Shown one piece after another: positions 1 through 5,886 of a stretch of 10,621 nucleotides of DNA. The DNA lies in the NCBI GenBank assembly GCA_036507955.1, contig DATCIH010000143.1, forward strand, positions 1 to 10,621, in the 5' to 3' direction. The stretch is from DATCIH01 sp036507955. GTDB taxonomy: Bacteria; Bacillota; Clostridia; Clostridiales; Clostridiaceae. The notes under the pieces are model-generated. The model saw only the letters and a list, made by a program, of their open reading frames with translations. It did no database searches and was not told the origin of the DNA. The translations under genes were made by a program, and so were the position numbers. The stretch's first letter is position 1, and every line of letters starts with the position of its first letter.

Positions 1-1
1 A

Positions 2-898
2 AATAAAGTTATAATTTCATACGATGCCGATTTGGCTGGCCAAACTGCTACTTTAAGAGGCTTGGAGATCTTAAGAAAAGAAGGTCTTGATACAAGAGTC
101 TTAAAGGTCCCTAGTGGTAAAGATCCAGACGAATTTATAAAAAATAAAGGTAAAGATGAATTTATTAAACTTATTGATGAAGCGTTGCCTTTGATAGATT
201 ATAGAATTCAACGTGCTGGAGAAGGAATAAACTTCAAAATATTCAAAAAAGAGCCAGATAAAATTATAGATTATGTTCGAAAAATTTCTAGTATTTTAAC
301 AGAGCTTGATCCCGTAGAAAAGGATATATATATTAAAAAGATATCTGAAAATACAGAAGTAAAAGAGCAATCTATAATCGATTTATTAAATACTAACACA
401 AATTTAGATAAAGAATCAAAAGAAATGTATAATATTGACAGAATTGGACAAAAATCATATCTAGAGCCCGTTTATTTTAAAGCAGAGAGATCTTTACTAA
501 AATTAATGCTTAATTCTGAAGAAATATTCAATTATGTTAGGTCTAAAATTAACAAAGAGGAATTATTACTTGATAGTCATAAAAAAATTTATGATTTAAT
601 AATTATGAAAATAGGGTATATTACTGAAAGCCATCCACTAATTGAAATACTTTGTGATGACATTGAAAGTACCAAAGAATGGATAAACATCAAAGAATTA
701 GATATACCTTTTTCAGAGCAAAATTCGTTTAAGTTAGTAGATGATTTAATAAAAGAGATTGTTAAACATAAACTTGAATCAAAAAAACAAACTTTGATTT
801 CAGAAATCAAAAGTTATGAAGAAAAAGGAATGATCGACGAATCGTTAAGGCTTGTAATAAAGCTAATAGACATACAGAAGGAAATAGGTGAGTTATAA
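2..898 (+). CDS. dnaG: DNA primase DnaG, C-terminal part (5' end outside window)
   Basis: DnaG makes the RNA primers for lagging-strand replication at the fork, together with the replicative helicase. The frame is open from base 2, so the gene begins left of the window; a TTG at base 32 is internal and not a start. The visible 298 residues open with the TOPRIM metal-binding motif SYDADLAG (D8 and D10 of the fragment), followed by LKVPSGKDPDEFI, the conserved TOPRIM GKDPDE segment. The rest, about residues 75-298, is the helical C-terminal region that binds DnaB-type helicase; it is poorly conserved but has the expected length. The stop lies 21 nt before the sigma factor start, matching the classical dnaG-rpoD macromolecular synthesis operon. 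Identity is based on the TOPRIM motifs and on the neighbour. Confidence 0.95.
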   Translation, partial: NKVIISYDADLAGQTATLRGLEILRKEGLDTRVLKVPSGKDPDEFIKNKGKDEFIKLIDEALPLIDYRIQRAGEGINFKIFKKEPDKIIDYVRKISSILTELDPVEKDIYIKKISENTEVKEQSIIDLLNTNTNLDKESKEMYNIDRIGQKSYLEPVYFKAERSLLKLMLNSEEIFNYVRSKINKEELLLDSHKKIYDLIIMKIGYITESHPLIEILCDDIESTKEWINIKELDIPFSEQNSFKLVDDLIKEIVKHKLESKKQTLISEIKSYEEKGMIDESLRLVIKLIDIQKEIGEL

Positions 899-919
899 AC
901 AAGATAAGGAGGTGGCTGC

Positions 920-1984
920 ATGAAGGACAAAGGCATTAAGATGCAGGTCGTAAAGAGACTTATTGATAAAGGTAAAAAGAGTGGTAGCTTAAGTTACAAA
1001 GAAATAATGGATGAATTAGAGGAAATAGATTTAAGCCCAGAGCAAATAGAAAAAATTTACGAAGTACTAGAATCCATGAATATTGAGGTAATAGCAGACA
1101 TACAGGAAGTAGAGGTACAAGAGGAAGAACTTGATTTAACTGTTCCTGAAGGTATTTCTATCGATGATCCAGTAAGGATGTATTTAAAAGAAATTGGTAA
1201 AGTACCTTTATTATCCCCTCAAGAAGAGGTTACTCTTGCACAACAAATTGAAGAAGGCAAAATCCTTGCTAAGAAAAAATTAGCAGAGGCGAATCTTAGA
1301 TTGGTTGTAAGTATAGCTAAAAGATATGTAGGACGTGGTATGCAATTTTTGGATTTGATTCAAGAAGGTAATTTAGGGCTTCTTAAAGCGGTAGAAAAGT
1401 TCGATTATAGAAAAGGTTATAAATTTAGTACCTATGCCACCTGGTGGATACGTCAAGCTATAACTAGAGCTATTGCAGATCAAGCTAGAACCATAAGGAT
1501 ACCTGTTCATATGGTTGAAACTATTAATAAGTTAATTAGAGTTTCAAGACAGTTACTTCAGGAGCTAGGAAGAGAACCACAAGCTGAAGAGATAGCTAAA
1601 ATTATGGAAATGCCAGTAGATAAGGTAAGAGAAATTATGAAAATTGCACAAGAACCTGTTTCTTTAGAAACACCTATAGGTGAAGAGGAAGATAGTCATT
1701 TAGGAGATTTTATACCAGATGATGAAGCACCAGCACCTGCAGAAGCTGCAGCTTTTACAATGCTCAAGGAACAACTTATTAATGTTTTAGACACCTTAAC
1801 CCCAAGAGAAGAAAAAGTATTAAGGTTAAGATTTGGATTAGATGATGGCAGAGCTAGAACGCTAGAAGAAGTTGGAAAAGAATTTAATGTAACAAGAGAA
1901 AGAATTAGACAAATAGAGGCAAAGGCCTTAAGGAAATTAAGACATCCAAGCAGAAGCAAAAAGTTAAAGGATTATTTGGATTAA
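920..1984 (+). CDS. rpoD: RNA polymerase housekeeping sigma factor SigA/RpoD
   Basis: Primary sigma-70 factor that directs RNA polymerase to -35/-10 promoters; 354 aa, typical for the compact Firmicutes form. Residues 1-75 form region 1.1. Region 1.2 contains DDPVRMYLKEIG (82-93). Region 2 runs from about 123 to 200 and carries the -10 recognition and melting helices, with YKFSTYATWWIRQAI at 167-181. Region 3 covers about 201-280. Region 4, about 285-354, includes LTPREEKVLRLRFGL and the -35 helix-turn-helix TLEEVGKEFNVTRERIRQIEAKAL. The ATG start has a strong Shine-Dalgarno, AAGGAGGT at 906-913, 6 nt upstream. The acidic linker near 60-75 and the Ala/Pro-rich stretch 268-278 are lineage variable. 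It follows dnaG closely and is probably cotranscribed with it. No terminator is seen immediately downstream. Confidence 0.98.
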   Translation: MKDKGIKMQVVKRLIDKGKKSGSLSYKEIMDELEEIDLSPEQIEKIYEVLESMNIEVIADIQEVEVQEEELDLTVPEGISIDDPVRMYLKEIGKVPLLSPQEEVTLAQQIEEGKILAKKKLAEANLRLVVSIAKRYVGRGMQFLDLIQEGNLGLLKAVEKFDYRKGYKFSTYATWWIRQAITRAIADQARTIRIPVHMVETINKLIRVSRQLLQELGREPQAEEIAKIMEMPVDKVREIMKIAQEPVSLETPIGEEEDSHLGDFIPDDEAPAPAEAAAFTMLKEQLINVLDTLTPREEKVLRLRFGLDDGRARTLEEVGKEFNVTRERIRQIEAKALRKLRHPSRSKKLKDYLD

Positions 1985-2046
1985 GTCTAAATTCATCTTA
2001 GTCAATCATAAAATATTATAGGTTTAATTTTAAAGAGGTGAACATT

Positions 2047-2931
2047 TTGAGAACCTTTAAAAGTGAAGCAGGTCTAGGTTTTATATATATATCATTACTT
2101 ACTATAAGTTTTGATGTTTTGTTACTTTTTATTATGAATTTATCTAATTCATATGTAATAAACAGTCTTTTAAAATTAACCCTTATAATATTCAATTTAT
2201 ACCAAGCATATTATCTTTTAATCGTAGCAACTATTAAATACATCATTTTTGATGAAGGTATTTTAGTTAGTTCAATTTTTGGTTTTAAGAAAACCAAAAT
2301 ACTATTCTCCCAAATTCAAGCATATAAGAAGGGGAATAGGTGGATTAAAGGAGTGAAATTGTCCGGCTACGGTAATAATAGCTTTGCAATTGGGAGAACT
2401 GTCATTGACTTAATTGGGACAACATATATGTATGTTACTTCAAGTAAAAAGCTGTTATATTTTAAAACTCCTGCTATAAATTATGCAATATCACCTAAAA
2501 AGCTTCAGCAATTTGTAGTTATATTAGAGGAAAAGGGTATAGAGGAAAATGAATGGGTAAATTTTGGACCTAAGAAAGTCCATTTGTATAAAGATATTAA
2601 TTTTATCGTACCTTTTTTACTTTCCAGTTTATTTATATCAATAATGCTACTAAATCCCTTTATACTATATCTATTAGGTAGATTGCCAGTAAAAATGCCT
2701 TTAACCTTTGATGCTGCTTTTATCCCATTAAAATATGGAACGGGTAAGCAATTTGCATTAAACCAGATGGCTTATGGTATATTAAATATGGCCATGTTAT
2801 TTTGTATGCATTATGCTTCCTATTTTTATTACAAATATGATAAGAAGTCTTCTTATAAGTTTATTTATATATCATTGTTCATTTCATTTTTATTTTTATT
2901 AATACAATTTAGAATTTTGGCAAAGTGGTAA
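2047..2931 (+). CDS. Multi-pass membrane protein with PH-like domain, function unknown
   Basis: 294-residue integral membrane protein. Two hydrophobic helices (about 10-32 and 40-63) are followed by a roughly 100-residue soluble stretch starting IIFDEGILVSSIFGFKKTKI and ending near the ISPKKLQQFV segment. This pattern resembles bacterial PH domains: a beta strand plus a conserved G-F-x-K turn at the start and a final amphipathic helix with S-P-x-x. Three more helices follow (about 185-210, 240-262 and 268-292). I chose TTG at 2047 because AGAGGTG (2034-2040) sits 6 nt before it; the in-frame GTG at 2038 lies inside that Shine-Dalgarno. It sits between sigA and trmK with its stop adjoining the next start, so it is probably in the same operon. 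The family assignment is by pattern only; no enzymatic motif is visible. Confidence 0.8.
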   Translation: MRTFKSEAGLGFIYISLLTISFDVLLLFIMNLSNSYVINSLLKLTLIIFNLYQAYYLLIVATIKYIIFDEGILVSSIFGFKKTKILFSQIQAYKKGNRWIKGVKLSGYGNNSFAIGRTVIDLIGTTYMYVTSSKKLLYFKTPAINYAISPKKLQQFVVILEEKGIEENEWVNFGPKKVHLYKDINFIVPFLLSSLFISIMLLNPFILYLLGRLPVKMPLTFDAAFIPLKYGTGKQFALNQMAYGILNMAMLFCMHYASYFYYKYDKKSSYKFIYISLFISFLFLLIQFRILAKW

Positions 2932-2936
2932 ATAAT

Positions 2937-3629
2937 ATGATTAGTAATAGATTAAAAAAAATAGCAGCATTAGTTGAACATAGAACTACTCTTGCAGATA
3001 TAGGTACGGATCACGGATATCTACCTATTTATCTTATAGAAAATGATATTTCAAGTAAGGTGATAGCAACAGACGTAAGCTTACCTTCAGTTAACAAAGC
3101 AATAAAAAATATTGAAATTAAAGGCCTATCTGATTTTATTGAATGTAGAATCGGTTATGGCCTTGCTTGTTTAAAGGAAGAAAAAATTGAAACTATAGTA
3201 ATTGCAGGTATGGGTGGAAACTTAATTGGAAGTATTTTATCTAAGGCAATGGAGAAAATTAATAATTATGGAATCTTTATTTTTCAACCAGTTCAGAATC
3301 CTGAACGGCTTAGAAAATATTTATATGAGAATGGGTTTTTAATATATGATGAGGATCTATGCTTTGAAGAAGATATATATTATGAAATCATAAAAGCTAA
3401 ATATATAAACAAAACAAGTTATTGTGAAGAAATATATTATGAAATCAGCTCTATTCTTCTTGAAAAGAAACATCCGTTGATGCTTCCTTATATAAATTAT
3501 AAATTAGACAAGTTAAATAAAATACTAGAATATATAAAAGTTGATTCTATAGAAGCTAACCGAAGACGGGATTATATAAAAGAAAAAATAACTAGGATGG
3601 TGGAGCTAAAAAATGGCATTACTGATTAA
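2937..3629 (+). CDS. trmK: tRNA (adenine(22)-N1)-methyltransferase TrmK
   Basis: SAM-dependent enzyme that methylates N1 of adenine 22 in the D-loop region of bacterial tRNAs (YqfN/TrmK family). From the ATG chosen here it is 230 aa, about the usual family length. The Rossmann glycine-rich SAM motif is LADIGTDHGYLPIYL (19-33), the acidic ribose-binding end of strand 2 is VIATDVS (42-48), and IVIAGMGGNLIG (87-98) is the family's catalytic-loop motif. FQPVQNPERLRKYLYENGF (116-134) is also characteristic. The C-terminal 70 residues form a helical coiled-coil-like extension, as in the family. A GTG at 2925 overlaps the previous gene and lacks a ribosome binding site; ATG at 2937 has a weak AAGTGG before it. 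The 3' end overlaps the next gene by 17 nt, suggesting translational coupling. Confidence 0.93.
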   Translation: MISNRLKKIAALVEHRTTLADIGTDHGYLPIYLIENDISSKVIATDVSLPSVNKAIKNIEIKGLSDFIECRIGYGLACLKEEKIETIVIAGMGGNLIGSILSKAMEKINNYGIFIFQPVQNPERLRKYLYENGFLIYDEDLCFEEDIYYEIIKAKYINKTSYCEEIYYEISSILLEKKHPLMLPYINYKLDKLNKILEYIKVDSIEANRRRDYIKEKITRMVELKNGITD

Positions 3630-4407
3630 GGATTTTGTTAAAATAATAGAAAAGAAAATACCTATTAATTTAAAAGAAGAATGGGACAATGTAGGTTTGA
3701 TGGTAGGAAACGAGGATATGGAAATTACTTCGATTTTAGTTTCCCTTGATTGCACCAGTGAGGTCATAACGGAAGCAATTGAAAAAGGATGTAATTTAAT
3801 ATTAACCCATCACCCTCTTATTTTTCATGGTTTAAGCACCATAACAAATCAAGATAAATTAGGGAGCAAAATATATACTTTAATAAATAATAATATAGCA
3901 GTATACTCTGCCCATACAAACCTAGACAAATTAAAGGGTGGACTTAATGATATACTATGTAGTTTACTAGAATTTAAAGATTCTAAAGTAATGGATTCTT
4001 TTGAAGACAATACTGGTATTGGTAGGCTCGTTGAGCTTTCAGAAGGGGTTACCTTATTGAGCTTAATGAAACATATAAATAATAAATTAAGCCTTACTTG
4101 TATACGGTATACTGGAGATAAAGCAAGGGTAATTAAGAAGCTAGCGATTATAAATGGGAGTGGAGCAGACTACTTTGATGTCTTCTATAAAAGTGGAGCA
4201 GAATGTATAATTACTGGGGACACTAAGCATCACCAGGTTTTAGATTATAAGGAACTAAATGTTTCAATAATAGATATAGGACATTTTGAATCAGAATGGT
4301 TACCCTTTAAGATATTTTGTGAAGGCTTAAAGGCTCCGTTATCTGGTAGTAAAGTGCTTTTTTCTGAAAATTCCTTAAGCCCTTATAATTATTTCAAAAA
4401 TTTATAA
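3613..4407 (+). CDS. Nif3/YbgI-family dinuclear metal-center protein (short form)
   Basis: Nif3-like protein, 264 aa. The family forms toroidal hexamers with a two-metal site in each subunit; its exact reaction is debated, and proteins are often annotated as GTP cyclohydrolase I type 2 homologs. Motifs seen: EEWDNVGLMVGN (22-33), the metal ligands in LILTHHPLIF (H66, H67), YSAHTNLD (H101, D105), TGDTKHH (201-207) and the C-terminal GHFESE (H224, E226). The length matches the short E. coli YbgI type. The roughly 100-residue PII-like insertion of Bacillus YqfO (about 370 aa) is absent, since about 95 residues separate NLD from TGD. Start ATG overlaps trmK by 17 nt, with GGTGGAG at 3599-3605 as ribosome binding site. 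The trmK-nif3 pairing is widespread in Firmicutes. The gene is followed directly by the rnpB promoter. Confidence 0.92.
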   Translation: MALLIKDFVKIIEKKIPINLKEEWDNVGLMVGNEDMEITSILVSLDCTSEVITEAIEKGCNLILTHHPLIFHGLSTITNQDKLGSKIYTLINNNIAVYSAHTNLDKLKGGLNDILCSLLEFKDSKVMDSFEDNTGIGRLVELSEGVTLLSLMKHINNKLSLTCIRYTGDKARVIKKLAIINGSGADYFDVFYKSGAECIITGDTKHHQVLDYKELNVSIIDIGHFESEWLPFKIFCEGLKAPLSGSKVLFSENSLSPYNYFKNL

Positions 4408-4408
4408 G

Positions 4409-4437
4409 TTGCTTTTTAATTATATAAATGTTAATAT
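4409..4437 (+). promoter_or_regulatory. Candidate sigma A promoter of rnpB
   Basis: TTGCTT (4409-4414), a 17-bp spacer and TAATAT (4432-4437) place the expected start about 7 nt downstream, at 4444. That is exactly where the 5' strand of RNase P helix P1 begins. Neither hexamer is a strong consensus match (3/6 and 4/6), so the call rests on spacing and position. Confidence 0.5.
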
Positions 4438-4443
4438 ACATAA

Positions 4444-4827
4444 GCGAGTAAGCCAGACAGTCGCTGCTCAAATAATTAATTATTAATAATAAATTATTTG
4501 AGGAGAGGAAAGTCCGAACTCCATAGGGCAGGGTGCTGGGTAACTCCCAGTGAAGGTGACTTTAAGGAAAGTGCAACAGAGATATACCGCCTTGAAAGAG
4601 GTAAGGATGGAAAGGCGAGGTAAGAGCTCACCAGCGTAATGGCGACTTTACGGCTATGTAAACCCCATCTGGAGCAAGATCGAATAGAGAGGCAGGATAT
4701 GTAGCTTGCTACGTATCAAGGAATTGCCCGTTCCGCCTCCGGGTGCATCGCTTGAGCTTTATGGAAACGTAAGGCCTAGATAGATGACTGTCAAATACAG
4801 AACTCGGCTTATAGACTTACTCGTCCA
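4444..4827 (+). ncRNA. rnpB: RNase P RNA (M1-type, bacterial class A)
   Basis: Catalytic RNA of RNase P, which removes 5' leaders from pre-tRNAs. The ends pair as helix P1: CGAGTAAG at 4445-4452 with CTTACTCG at 4816-4823. Conserved blocks are in order: GAGGAAAGTCC with the following GAACTCC (4505-4522), ACAGAGATATACCGCC (4576-4591), GGTAAGAGCTCACC, the AAACCCC-x-GGAGCAAG segment near 4660-4680, GCCCG...CGGGT (P15) followed by GCTTGAGC, and the 3' core ATGACTGTC...ACAGAACTCGGCTTAT ending near 4813. The order and the P15 segment align with the E. coli-like class A RNA rather than the Bacillus class B form. Helix P3 (4467-4502) is an 11-bp perfect stem made largely of A-T pairs. The exact 3' processing site is not visible; the terminator starts at 4835. 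Confidence 0.97.
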
Positions 4828-4834
4828 AACTATG

Positions 4835-4875
4835 AAAACTCAAGGTTTTATAACCTTGAGTTTTCTGTTTTTATA
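4835..4875 (+). terminator. Rho-independent terminator of rnpB
   Basis: A 13-bp perfect stem, AAAACTCAAGGTT (4835-4847) with AACCTTGAGTTTT (4852-4864) and a 4-nt loop, is followed by TTTTCTGTTTTTAT. It lies just after the P1 3' strand and separates the conserved block from the next unit. Confidence 0.93.
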
Positions 4876-4905
4876 TTGTTAATACAAATATTTCGATTAT
4901 ATATT
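4876..4905 (+). promoter_or_regulatory. Candidate promoter of the small downstream unit
   Basis: TTGTTA (4876-4881), an 18-bp spacer and TATATT (4900-4905) match the sigma A consensus at 4/6 and 5/6. The predicted start near 4912 lies after the rnpB terminator and just before a GC-richer island. In such AT-rich sequence chance matches are common, so this is tentative. Confidence 0.4.
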
Positions 4906-4920
4906 TTGCAAATAGTTATT

Positions 4921-5036
4921 CAGCTTATCTTGGGCCACTAAATATGCCCAATACAGCGCCATACGAGATAGAAAGTATCGTTAGCTGGCTTTATACTACA
5001 AGCTGGCTTAGACGTCCCTACAGCTACATTGGGGGT
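4921..5036 (+). ncRNA. Candidate structured RNA or leader upstream of the small coiled-coil gene
   Basis: By hand count 4921-5040 is 45% G+C, while the 60 bases on either side are about 15% and 22%; a GC island in an AT-rich genome is a usual mark of structured RNA. Complementary segments include TTGGGC (4930-4935) with GCCCAA (4946-4951), CCCAAT (4947-4952) with ATTGGG (5028-5033), and GCCA (4958-4961) with TGGC (4986-4989). TAGCTG (4982-4987) also pairs with CAGCTA (5021-5026). Two of these are mutually exclusive. AGCTGGCTT is repeated directly at 4983-4991 and 5001-5009. I do not recognise a known riboswitch or small RNA family. A dispersed repeat or decayed coding sequence remains possible. 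The gene-free stretch 4876-5133 otherwise holds only the promoter and the hairpin listed separately. Confidence 0.35.
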
Positions 5037-5094
5037 AAATATCCAATATGGCATAATAACTTTAGTATAAAGAATATAATTTTCAAGTATATAT

Positions 5095-5127
5095 CTCTAC
5101 CTTTAAGAATATATAAAAGTAGAGGTG
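5095..5127 (+). promoter_or_regulatory. Hairpin masking the ribosome binding site of the small coiled-coil gene
   Basis: CTCTAC (5095-5100) is fully complementary to GTAGAG (5119-5124). A further TTT/AAA pairing (5102-5104 with 5115-5117) lies inside it after one mismatch, leaving an AT-rich loop. The 3' strand contains the AGAG of the Shine-Dalgarno AGAGGTG (5121-5127), so folding would hide the ribosome binding site. Both the stem and the Shine-Dalgarno overlap are seen in the sequence; a regulatory role is inferred. Confidence 0.4.
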
Positions 5128-5133
5128 CGGATA

Positions 5134-5382
5134 ATGATGTATTTGGATGTATTACAAGCAAAAGAAGAAGCTGAATATATGCTTGATGATTTGCAAAGAC
5201 AAGAAAAAGAAATAAGTATTCAAGTTAACTATTATCCAGAAAATGAAGAACTGATATGGCAGCTAAAGATAAAGCAAGAGAGCATAAGAATTATTAAAAA
5301 AAGAATTGAACATGCCCAAGAGAAATTAAGAAATATGGCAAAGTCAATAGTGAATGAACAGACTTATGAAAATGAACGCTAA
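5134..5382 (+). CDS. Small charged coiled-coil protein, function unknown
   Basis: 82-residue soluble protein with no signal peptide or membrane segment. Residues 6-30 (LQAKEEAEYMLDDLQRQEKE) and 42-75 (LIWQLKIKQESIRIIKKRIEHA) are strongly amphipathic and charged, predicting a two-helix coiled-coil hairpin. The helices are joined by a loop containing NYYPENEE. The start is ATG 5134, 6 nt after AGAGGTG (5121-5127); an upstream in-frame GTG at 5125 lies inside that ribosome binding site, and a second ATG follows immediately at 5137. It has its own terminator 8 nt after the stop and a possibly structured leader. I do not recognise the family. Position after rnpB suggests a stable chromosomal gene rather than a passenger, but this is inference. 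Confidence 0.75.
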   Translation: MMYLDVLQAKEEAEYMLDDLQRQEKEISIQVNYYPENEELIWQLKIKQESIRIIKKRIEHAQEKLRNMAKSIVNEQTYENER

Positions 5383-5390
5383 TTATGATT

Positions 5391-5416
5391 AAAAGAGCTC
5401 TGAAGGGCTCTTTTTT
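5391..5416 (+). terminator. Rho-independent terminator of the small coiled-coil gene
   Basis: AAAAGAGCTC (5391-5400) pairs with GGGCTCTTTT (5405-5414), including one T-G wobble, around a TGAA loop. The T-run extends to 5416. It starts 8 nt after the stop codon at 5382. Confidence 0.88.
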
Positions 5417-5570
5417 CTTGCTACCTGTGAATTCTAAAGTATGAAACGTGTATTATATTAATCGTTCGACATATAAAGGTATCTACCCTTTGGCATAGAA
5501 ATAATATATGGAGAGTTATAGACAAAGTTTTGAGCAAATATGTAGAAATGACGAAAAGGAAAATCAAATA

Positions 5571-5810
5571 ATGACGCAAGTAAAGATTTTAGCAATAGGA
5601 AACAGCTTTTCACAAGATGCAACTCATTATTTACATCAGATAGCAATGGCTGGAGGAATTGATACAAAAGTAGTAAATCTTTATATTGGAGGCTGTTCCA
5701 TAGAAAGACATTGGCAGAACATAGAACAAAATGCAAAATTATATTTATATGAAAGAGATGGTAAGTCCACAAGAAAATATGTTTCAATAAAAGATGCCTT
5801 GAGTTTCTGA
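5571..5810 (+). pseudogene. DUF4886-type (SGNH-hydrolase-like) protein, N-terminal fragment
   Basis: From ATG 5571 the product starts MTQVKILAIGNSFSQDATH and continues with IDTKVVNLYIGGCSIERHW and a KYVSIKDAL segment. The GNSFS block with its nucleophile-type Ser and the NLYIGGCS-x-ERHW block are the N-terminal signatures of DUF4886 proteins, which are SGNH-hydrolase-like and usually about 250-280 residues. Here the frame stops after 79 residues, immediately past KDAL, where family members would continue into the catalytic core. No continuation is found in the other forward frames before the next gene. I read this as the surviving 5' part of a truncated gene, cut near 5800. An upstream in-frame ATG at 5508 would add 21 unrelated-looking residues. 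Bases 5417-5570 hold no other gene that I can see. Confidence 0.72.
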
Positions 5811-5886
5811 AAAAACATTTCTAGTGGACAAAACTAATAAAACAGAGTAAGGTACAAGTAGAATAACGATAAGATGGAGGATAAAA

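Noticed and set aside
1696..1959. Open minus-strand frame opposite rpoD region 4
   Set aside because: It is a shadow of the sigma factor gene, without a ribosome binding site.
4938..5054. Minus-strand frame of 38 codons across the GC-rich island
   Set aside because: There is no ribosome binding site or promoter, and the length is expected by chance in a stretch richer in G+C than its surroundings.
4944..5174. Open + frame of 76 codons beginning ATG 4944
   Set aside because: It has no ribosome binding site, its last 40 codons overlap the start of the better-supported coiled-coil gene in another frame, and its composition changes sharply at 5036. The GC-rich part is better explained as structured RNA.
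5458..5787. Minus-strand frame of 109 codons opposite the DUF4886 fragment
   Set aside because: The + strand shows clear DUF4886 motifs; the antisense frame is Leu/Phe-rich without a ribosome binding site.
5825..5853. TGGACA...TAAGGT as a promoter of the flavoprotein gene
   Set aside because: The -35 match is good (5/6) and the spacer is 17 bp, but the -10 matches only 3/6 and lacks an extended element; too weak to list.
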